This document shows positions 1 through 5,382 of a stretch of DNA of 7,576 nt, piece by piece. The position numbers and the translations under genes were made by a program. The stretch covers positions 1-7,576 of the forward strand of contig DATHPP010000033.1 of the NCBI GenBank assembly GCA_035483795.1, written 5' to 3'. Source of the stretch: DASXMX01 sp035483795. Its GTDB lineage: Bacteria > Planctomycetota > Phycisphaerae > Tepidisphaerales > Tepidisphaeraceae. Position 1 is the stretch's first letter; each line of letters begins with the position of its first letter. The notes under the pieces were generated by a model, which saw only the letters and a list, made by a program, of their open reading frames with translations, was not told the origin of the DNA and did no database searches.

Positions 1-10
1 CCGAAGTGCT

Positions 11-44
11 CTACATCACATGACGATCTACATCACATGACCAT
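11..44 (+). repeat. 17-bp tandem duplication spanning the GT4 start codon
   Basis: Two adjacent 17-bp copies (11-27 and 28-44) differ at one base (G25 versus C42). Each carries an ATG followed by ACNATC, at 20 and 37. Because 17 is not a multiple of three, the upstream ATG opens a different frame: a six-codon reading frame (MTIYIT) that ends at TGA 38-40, overlapping the ATG at 37 as ATGA. The second copy supplies the start that matches the glycosyltransferase N-terminus. Confidence 0.85.
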
Positions 45-1251
45 CGTGGTGGCGCACAACTTCTATCAGCAGACCGGCGGCGAGGACCAGGTCTTCGCCG
101 CCGAGGTCGATCTACTGCGCCGCAACGGACACCGCGTCGAAACTTTCGTTTTGCATAACGACGCCGTCGACAGCATGGGGAAGGTCCGGGCACTGGCCGC
201 CACCCTCTGGAACCGCGAAAGCTACCGCTCGCTGCGAGACCTGGTCCATCGCAGCGGTGCCGGCGTGGTTCACTTTCACAACACGTTTCCGCTGATCTCA
301 CCGTCGGGCTACCAGGCCGCCCGCGATGCAGGCGCCGCCGTCGTGCAAACCTTGCATAACTTCCGTCTCATCTGCCCCTGCGCGCTGCTCTACCGCGACG
401 GGCACACGTGCGAGCTGTGCGTCGGCCGGAACCTGGCCTGGCCAGGAATCCGCCACAAGTGCTATCGTGACAGCTTCGCGGCGACGACCGCCGTCGCGAC
501 CATGGTTTCAGCGCACCGCGCGATGGGAACCTATCACCGGCTGGTCGACCTGTATATTGCGCCCTCGCCTTCGGCGCGTGCAAAACTGGTCGAGGGCGGA
601 CTGCCGGCCGATCGCATTCTGGTCAAGCCGAACTTTGTGCCCGATCCGGGAGTTGGGTCCGGGGGCGGAGGGTTCGCCCTGTTCGCCGGCCGGTTGTCAC
701 ATGAGAAGGGGCTGGAGACGCTGCTGGAGGCCTGGGAGGTTCTGGGAGACCTGTTGCCGCTGAAGATCATCGGCGACGGGCCGCTTGCCCCGCTGGTTGC
801 CGCGGCGACCAAGCGACAGGCCAACATCCAGTGGCTCGGGCACCGGCCCCTGCAAGACGTTTACGACCTGCTCGGGCAGGCGGCCTTCAGTCTCCTGCCT
901 TCGCGCTGCTATGAAACGTTCGGGCGGGTGGCCGTCGAGGCTTTCGCCAAAGGAACCCCGGTCATTGCTTCGCGCCACGGCGCGATGGCCGACCTGGTCG
1001 AGCACGGGCGCACCGGCGCGCTGTTCGAGCCCGGGAATCCCGCCGACCTGGCCGCAAAAGTCCGCGCCATGCTGGCCGACGATGGCCTGCACACCACCCT
1101 GCGCGCCCAGGCGCGTGAGGAGTACGAGTCGCACTATACCAGCCAGCAGAATTACCATCAGCTCATGGAAATCTACGCGCGGGTGCAGCACCGCACCGCC
1201 TCGGCGCCTCCGAGCAGCGCCGTTCCCGCCGCCGCGGTCTCCGAGGTCTGA
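37..1251 (+). CDS. Glycosyltransferase family 4 (GT4, GT-B fold) protein
   Basis: A 404-residue retaining glycosyltransferase expected to move a sugar from a nucleotide-sugar donor onto a growing polysaccharide or lipid-linked glycan at the cytoplasmic face. The N-terminal Rossmann-like domain opens with the family signature HNFYQQTGGEDQVF (residues 7-20) and continues through HFHNTFP (79-85) and LHNFRLICP (106-114). A Cys-rich stretch follows (C113, C115, C125, C128, C142), as in the GT4 subgroup whose members read 'C...C..C...C' here. A Gly-rich hinge (206-212) leads to the donor domain with GRLSHEKGL (218-226), GDGPL (246-250) and the EX7E pair E293/E301 in CYETFGRVAVEAF. The tail after residue 388 is Ala/Pro/Ser-rich. 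The ATG at 37 is chosen because the family N-terminus begins there. No in-frame stop separates it from the left edge and no Shine-Dalgarno is visible, so an upstream start is not excluded. The acceptor and donor sugars cannot be read from sequence. Confidence 0.93.
   Translation: MTIVVAHNFYQQTGGEDQVFAAEVDLLRRNGHRVETFVLHNDAVDSMGKVRALAATLWNRESYRSLRDLVHRSGAGVVHFHNTFPLISPSGYQAARDAGAAVVQTLHNFRLICPCALLYRDGHTCELCVGRNLAWPGIRHKCYRDSFAATTAVATMVSAHRAMGTYHRLVDLYIAPSPSARAKLVEGGLPADRILVKPNFVPDPGVGSGGGGFALFAGRLSHEKGLETLLEAWEVLGDLLPLKIIGDGPLAPLVAAATKRQANIQWLGHRPLQDVYDLLGQAAFSLLPSRCYETFGRVAVEAFAKGTPVIASRHGAMADLVEHGRTGALFEPGNPADLAAKVRAMLADDGLHTTLRAQAREEYESHYTSQQNYHQLMEIYARVQHRTASAPPSSAVPAAAVSEV
1243..1247 (+). 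promoter_or_regulatory. Ribosome binding site for the deacetylase
   Basis: GAGGT lies inside the last codons of the GT4 gene, 7 nt before the ATG at 1255. Another ATG at 1251 overlaps the GT4 stop (TGATG) but sits only 3 nt from this site and opens a frame without family motifs. The site therefore favours 1255 and suggests translational coupling to the upstream gene. Confidence 0.5.
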
Positions 1252-1254
1252 TGT

Positions 1255-1986
1255 ATGGCGCGCCAGGCGTGGCTGACGACGAGCTGGGACGACGGCCATC
1301 CGCTGGACATGCGTTTGGCCGAGCTGCTCGATCGATACAAGCTTGCCGCCACATTTTACATTCCCCGCAACGCCCCGACCGGCGTCATGCCGGAGTCGCA
1401 GGTCCGCGAGCTTTCGCAGTCATTCGAGATCGGCGGGCACACGCTCGATCACCGATTTCTCCCGACCATTCCCGACACGCAAGCCGATCTGCAAATCAGC
1501 GGCTGCAAGAAATGGATCGAGGACACCACCGGGAAACTCTGCCCGATGTTCTGTCCGCCCGCGGGAAAATACTCGGCCGATCATCTGGCGATGATCAAGA
1601 AATCCGGGTTCCATGGAATGAGAAGCGTCGAATTGCTCTCCACCTCAATCCCCGTAACGGTCGACGGCCTGGCGCAGATGCCGACGACTTTGCAGGCGTT
1701 TCCGCATCGGCGGCTGGCGTATTTCAAGAACACGATCAAGCGACGGCGGATTTCCAATCTCTGGCGCTATGTGCTCCTGGGTGGGCCGTCAGGCTGGGAA
1801 AAACTCGCCGAGAAGCTGCTGCAAAACGTCATCGATCGCGGCGGCGTCTTCCACCTCTGGGGCCACTCCTGGGAACTCGAGCAAGCCAATCAATGGCAAG
1901 CCCTGGAACGCGTGCTCAAAATGATGGGGCAGTTCACCTCGCCTGCGCGGGTCGTCACCAATGGTCAGTTGTGTGAGGCCGCGTGA
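1255..1986 (+). CDS. Polysaccharide deacetylase family protein (CE4, NodB-like)
   Basis: A 243-residue CE4 enzyme expected to remove acetyl groups from an N- or O-acetylated glycan using one divalent metal. CE4 motif 1 appears as TTSWDDGHP (8-16) with the catalytic-base/metal pair D12-D13. Motif 2 is GGHTLDH (60-66) with metal ligands H62 and H66. Motif 3 is the short FCPPAGKY (99-106). The C-terminal motif 5 is HLWGHSWE (200-207), where H204 is the likely general acid. The domain occupies nearly the whole chain, with no signal peptide or membrane segment, so a cytoplasmic location or action on lipid-linked or nucleotide-linked intermediates is possible. It begins 3 nt after the GT4 stop and probably shares its transcript. 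Another 241-codon frame over the same bases has no CE4 motifs. Its 3' end overlaps the opposing GT87-like gene by 22 bp. The substrate is unknown. Confidence 0.92.
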   Translation: MARQAWLTTSWDDGHPLDMRLAELLDRYKLAATFYIPRNAPTGVMPESQVRELSQSFEIGGHTLDHRFLPTIPDTQADLQISGCKKWIEDTTGKLCPMFCPPAGKYSADHLAMIKKSGFHGMRSVELLSTSIPVTVDGLAQMPTTLQAFPHRRLAYFKNTIKRRRISNLWRYVLLGGPSGWEKLAEKLLQNVIDRGGVFHLWGHSWELEQANQWQALERVLKMMGQFTSPARVVTNGQLCEAA

Positions 1987-3401
1987 GGCTCTTCACACTG
2001 TTCCGTTGAAGGCTTCGCGATGTATTGCAGGGCCGTCCACGTGATCAGAAGATAACCGAGCAACAAGCCCAATCCCGGCACGCTGTAGCGGTAATAGAAA
2101 TGGTGCAGCAACGGCACGGCGCGTCCGAACGGCATGACGTTGGTGAGGAAGATGATGCAGAGGCCGAGGATGGCCGGAATGGGGTTGACGCCGGGGCGAT
2201 CCGTCACGATCAGCACAGCCCCCAGCGTATTAACGAGGATGCCCATGAGAAGATGGCGCGTGGTCGTGTCGGGGCTGAAGATGAGCGCCGCCGCTACGAG
2301 ACCGGGCCATTCGAGGGCGATCAGCGCATTGTGAGGCTGCCGCAACTGATCCTTCCGGCCCGGCCACGCAAACATCGGAAGCCCGTTGCGACGGTACATG
2401 CGCCACATTAAGCCAACGACGAGCAGGCCCGCGCCAGTCGCGACGAGCATGACCGCGAAGTTCGAAAACCCTCCCGGCTTCAGCAAACGAGCCAACGCGC
2501 TGGTCACCGAGATGCTAAGTTGGTCGGCGATGTCGTGAATCCGGACCCAGTGCGACGCCTCGGGTGGCACATTGACCCAGAGGAGCAACCCGCCGAACGC
2601 CACGCGCAAATCGCGCAGGTTTTCGCGCCATCCCAGCAGGGCTGCGGGTAACAGGGCAAAGAATATCGCCGCAGCAACCGTCGCTACTGCGGCGCTCCAT
2701 CGCCAGCGAAGCAGAAAGTATGGGATCGCGACGATCGAAAGATATTTGATGTTGAAGGCCATCCCTAGCGCCGCCCCACCCAACGCGGGCTTCGAGTCGA
2801 CCCAATAGAACGCCAGGGTAAAAAGAAAAAGCATCAAAGCGTCGGTCTCGCCCATCGTGAGTTCGGTGCGGATCTGGATCCAACTGACCAGGCTGCACAG
2901 GAAGACCACCGGCCAGAAGGCCCCAGTGGTCTCGGCGTTGAGCCGCTTCAGGATCGCCTTCGTCGCCAGCGCCATCGATCCGAAGATGCAGAGCATGTTC
3001 ATCAGCAGATCGGCCTGGCAGGCGCGTGCCAGCGACAGGAACGTGAAGGGCGCGAACAGGAACGCGATCAGCGGCGGGTACATGTACTTCACATCTCGCG
3101 TCTTGCCGGCCAGATAAATGTCGCGGTGCTGCTGCGCCAACTGGGCCGCCTGATAAGACGTCGGGAAATCCACCACATGCGGCCCGCCGGGCCGCGTTTG
3201 ATGGTGATAGTGATAGAGCAACTCGAATCCGAAGACGATCAGTGCCCCGATCATGCAGGCGCGCTCCACGCCCGGTGGGAATTTCCAGTCCCCCGACGAT
3301 TCGGCGGCCCTCTCTTCCGACGAACGACAGCTTTTCACAGGTGGAATGATACGGGATGAATCATATATCATGCACGCAAGCGCCAGACAAACAGCGGCCA
3401 C
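1965..3401 (-). CDS. GT87/DUF2029-type integral membrane glycosyltransferase
   Basis: Up to 478 residues with roughly ten or more hydrophobic helices (for example near 50-66, 108-125, 132-149, 187-201, 206-231, 236-257, 315-332, 385-401, 405-422 and 442-459). The first extracytoplasmic loop carries the GT-C hallmark VVDFPTSYQAAQLAQ (76-90) with the acidic D78. It is followed by DIYLAG and KYMYPPLIAFLFAP (105-118), the D-F-x-x-Y...YPPL...P pattern of GT87 (DUF2029) proteins. LGMAFNIKYLS (212-222) matches the conserved 'G...K' helix. GT87 enzymes transfer mannose or related sugars from a polyprenyl-phosphate donor outside the membrane, so this one probably decorates an envelope glycan. The start is uncertain. 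GTG at 3401 is the longest choice (in-frame TGA at 3414-3416 bars anything longer). ATG at 3371 and ATG at 3254 are alternatives, and the last has GGAG 9 nt upstream and places the first helix at the N-terminus. The gene converges on and overlaps the CE4 gene. Confidence 0.83.
   Translation of the reverse strand: MAAVCLALACMIYDSSRIIPPVKSCRSSEERAAESSGDWKFPPGVERACMIGALIVFGFELLYHYHHQTRPGGPHVVDFPTSYQAAQLAQQHRDIYLAGKTRDVKYMYPPLIAFLFAPFTFLSLARACQADLLMNMLCIFGSMALATKAILKRLNAETTGAFWPVVFLCSLVSWIQIRTELTMGETDALMLFLFTLAFYWVDSKPALGGAALGMAFNIKYLSIVAIPYFLLRWRWSAAVATVAAAIFFALLPAALLGWRENLRDLRVAFGGLLLWVNVPPEASHWVRIHDIADQLSISVTSALARLLKPGGFSNFAVMLVATGAGLLVVGLMWRMYRRNGLPMFAWPGRKDQLRQPHNALIALEWPGLVAAALIFSPDTTTRHLLMGILVNTLGAVLIVTDRPGVNPIPAILGLCIIFLTNVMPFGRAVPLLHHFYYRYSVPGLGLLLGYLLITWTALQYIAKPSTEQCEEPHAASHN
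1971..1998. terminator. Hairpin at the convergent gene overlap (candidate bidirectional terminator)
   Basis: GTGTGAGG (1971-1978) pairs with CTTCACAC (1991-1998) with one G.U on the plus-strand RNA. An alternative register adds GCC/GGC pairs with small bulges. The loop contains the deacetylase stop codon, and the stem lies just before the stop of the opposing gene (1965-1967). There is no clear T-run on either side, so an intrinsic terminator is only a possibility. Confidence 0.3.
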
Positions 3402-3486
3402 CGATGCGGCAAATCACATTGCGTCCGCAGGCCAGGACCTTCATTGATAATAATCTGAAGCGCGGCCATGGTTGGTAAAGGGCGAC

Positions 3487-3503
3487 GGCACGCGGAGCGT
3501 GCC
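3487..3503. repeat. REP-like perfect palindrome after the SelO-like gene
   Basis: GGCACGC (3487-3493), a 3-nt loop GGA, and GCGTGCC (3497-3503) form a perfect 7-bp GC-rich stem. It begins 2 nt beyond the stop codon (TAG, 3506-3508) of the leftward gene. On that strand the stem is followed by GTCGCCCTTTACC, which has only a three-T run, so a strong intrinsic terminator is not supported. Its position and compact palindromic form resemble dispersed intergenic REP-type units, and the adjoining bases GGCGAC and TGCTAC may belong to the unit. One copy only is visible here. Confidence 0.5.
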
Positions 3504-3505
3504 TG

Positions 3506-5299
3506 CTACACGGTTTCCTTGCACTCTTCCAGCTCTTTGCAGACCCGGCGGAGCAGGGCGGATTTGCGCGTCGAGCGCTTGAGCTCGTGCTTTTCGATGG
3601 GACGCCATTCGCCGGGGATCAGAACCTGGGATTCGATGAACCGGTCGATCGCCGACTGGAGCTGGTTGCGGTCGAGGCGGCGCTTGTGCTCGATGACGTG
3701 GTTGACGATGTGGATGATGGCGTCGCCGGTCATGCGGTGCTCGAAATTGATGACCGCCGAGCGAGGGCAGAGGCTCTGAAGCACCTGTCGGTATCGACCG
3801 GCCCTGGCAATAAGCCGCTGATAGCAGGCCTGGAAGTTCCGTGCCCGCGCCTCGCGGGTTTTGGTGATGCGGACGTCGACCGGACTGGCGTAGGACGCGG
3901 CCATGATGCGGCAGAACATTTCCGCCGGCATCAGCTCGCCGCGGCGGCCCCCGCCCTCCTTGAGGTAATATTCCGGCAGGCGTCGCAGCAGGTTGCGGAT
4001 GAGGAAAACCGGGCGATGGGTAACGCCGTCGGCCAATTCCTCGATTCCAGCCTCGACCTTCAGGTCTTCAAAGAAGACCAGCGCCCGGCGGAGGTCGGCG
4101 ATCTCGCGCCGTCCCTTTTTCATCAGCCGGGCCGACTGCGGCGGCGTGAATCCGAGCCGCCAGAGCAAGCGCCGGTCGCGCTCGCGTCCGAACGCGCGGT
4201 CGTAAGTCTTCAGGCACGGCGCCTCATCGAATTTCCCCAGGCTGTCCGACCGCCCGGTCAGCGCGAAACGCGCCGCCTGAGCAAACACTTTGACGAGCTG
4301 CCGCGCCCAGTAGCGCTGCTCGGTCAGGCAGGTGGACCAGCGATCGACGTCGTCGTAGCGATACTTGTCGTGCTTGGCGGCGAACTGACGCACCGAGCCG
4401 TAATCGAGGATCGCGCCGCTGGCCAGGACGTTGTCCCCGTCCCAGGCGAGCCAGGTGAAGATGTATTCTTCTTCGAGCAGAGCGGCCATCTGGCCGTACG
4501 AGCGCGCCAGGTATTGCAGGGCCTCTCGGTATCGCGTCGCCCGCCGCCGCGGAAGCTTCCAGAATCCGTTGGATTCCTGGCGATCGAGGAAGAAATCGAA
4601 CGACGCCCGCAGCTCGCTTCGTCGTCCCTGCCGCAGATACCGGAACAGGTGCGCCGGGCGAAGCAGGTTGGGCGCAGTGCGCACGCCGATCGAGGTCCCG
4701 TCGCCGAAATCGATCACCGCCAGCGTGCGCTCGGTGGGATAACCCTGGCGGTAGAAGATTTCCGACATCACCGCCGTGCCCAGCATCTCGTCGAGGTCGG
4801 CGGTCCCCGTCCCATAGCCAACGTCACAGCCGGTCTTGAGCGGTTGTTTGGAAATCTGCGCCCCCGGACACAGGCAGGTGACGCCGGTGCCGCGACTCGA
4901 GACGTCGAAGGTCATCGACCCGGTCCGGATGCACCCATTCCAGACGGCCCGGCCGTCGCCGCTCGTCAGCCCCTGGCGATTGTTGTGCTGGAGCTGCAAG
5001 TAGCGCGTCGCCATGTACCGGCCCGGCTTGAGCTTCGCCCCGGCCCAGCTCCGCGGGTGGGCCAGGTCGTACTCGTTAATGATCTGGAGCGCGAAGGTGT
5101 TGAGAATGATCTTCTCGAGCCGGCGGTTCATCCGCGTCGGATGTTCTTTCGGGATCAATCCCAGTTCCGCAGCCAGCGGATAATTGAAATAGACGACTCG
5201 GCCGCCAGGTCGGTAGCGCGCCTGATAGTCCTGATAACCCTCCGGACTTACGTCCCGCCACGGATGGGATCCGTCAAGCTGAGCGAACGTCTCATACAT
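3506..5299 (-). CDS. Divergent SelO-family (YdiU/UPF0061) protein adenylyltransferase-like pseudokinase
   Basis: 597 residues, probably cytoplasmic (no signal peptide or membrane segment). SelO proteins have a kinase fold but bind ATP flipped and attach AMP to Ser/Thr/Tyr of target proteins. SelO landmarks occur here in order: SGDGRAVWNG (113-122) for the N-lobe 'GDGRA' strand; SSRGTGVT (134-141) for 'LKGxGxT', with Arg136 in place of the phosphate-binding Lys; DEML (170-173) for the alpha-C 'REFL' Glu, then GYPTERTLAV (186-195) for 'GxPTxRAL'; VRTAPNLLRPAHLF (206-219) for 'RVAPSxLRFGHFE', retaining both Arg (R207, R214, spaced by seven); WDGDNVLASGAILDYGS (286-302) for 'NTDNMSxxGxxxDYGP', retaining D289, N290 and D299. 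The last ~280 residues are mostly charged and helical-looking and are not recognisable. Typical bacterial SelO is about 480 residues, so this one is long. The ATG at 5299 is supported by an in-frame TAA at 5318-5320. A 602-codon antisense frame over the same bases has no motifs. Confidence 0.75.
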   Translation of the reverse strand: MYETFAQLDGSHPWRDVSPEGYQDYQARYRPGGRVVYFNYPLAAELGLIPKEHPTRMNRRLEKIILNTFALQIINEYDLAHPRSWAGAKLKPGRYMATRYLQLQHNNRQGLTSGDGRAVWNGCIRTGSMTFDVSSRGTGVTCLCPGAQISKQPLKTGCDVGYGTGTADLDEMLGTAVMSEIFYRQGYPTERTLAVIDFGDGTSIGVRTAPNLLRPAHLFRYLRQGRRSELRASFDFFLDRQESNGFWKLPRRRATRYREALQYLARSYGQMAALLEEEYIFTWLAWDGDNVLASGAILDYGSVRQFAAKHDKYRYDDVDRWSTCLTEQRYWARQLVKVFAQAARFALTGRSDSLGKFDEAPCLKTYDRAFGRERDRRLLWRLGFTPPQSARLMKKGRREIADLRRALVFFEDLKVEAGIEELADGVTHRPVFLIRNLLRRLPEYYLKEGGGRRGELMPAEMFCRIMAASYASPVDVRITKTREARARNFQACYQRLIARAGRYRQVLQSLCPRSAVINFEHRMTGDAIIHIVNHVIEHKRRLDRNQLQSAIDRFIESQVLIPGEWRPIEKHELKRSTRKSALLRRVCKELEECKETV

Positions 5300-5349
5300 T
5301 CCCGCCGCGAGGTTGGCTTACGCCAGCGACGCCGGCCCGCGGCAAGTAT

Positions 5350-5377
5350 TTACATCGGCGGTTTCAAATCGCCTCCT
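5350..5377 (-). other. Orphan AGGAGG with imperfect inverted repeat
   Basis: In the 83-bp gap between the repeat-protein stop and the SelO-like ATG, the leftward strand carries a consensus AGGAGG (5377-5372). It lies 4 nt before TTG (5367-5365), which opens only five codons ending at TAA (5352-5350). The same bases form an imperfect inverted repeat, GGCGATTT/AAACCGCC (5357-5373), with one A/C mismatch on the leftward transcript. The site is too far (over 70 nt) to serve the ATG at 5299. Its function is unclear. Confidence 0.3.
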
Positions 5378-5382
5378 GAGTA

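Noticed and set aside
697..1299. A 200-codon minus-strand frame inside the GT4 gene
   Set aside because: It lies antisense to the donor-binding domain with its EX7E motif, and no independent evidence supports coding.
1251..1976. A 241-codon plus-strand frame starting at the ATG that overlaps the GT4 stop
   Set aside because: The neighbouring frame from 1255 contains all the expected CE4 motifs and has better ribosome-site spacing. This frame has none.
3368..3469. A 33-codon minus-strand frame between the SelO-like and GT87-like genes, ending with an ATGA overlap at the ATG at 3371
   Set aside because: No Shine-Dalgarno, no recognisable content, and it overlaps the longer GT87 frame. The ATGA overlap may be chance. 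Worth keeping only if homologs conserve it.
3487..3503. Palindrome as a strong rho-independent terminator
   Set aside because: The 3' side on the leftward transcript has only three consecutive T residues some way from the stem, so it is listed as a repeat instead.
5350..5380. TTGAAA and TAAATA as a -35/-10 promoter for the SelO-like gene
   Set aside because: Spacing between the two is only 9 bp, far from the usual 16-18, and no alternative pair with acceptable spacing was found.
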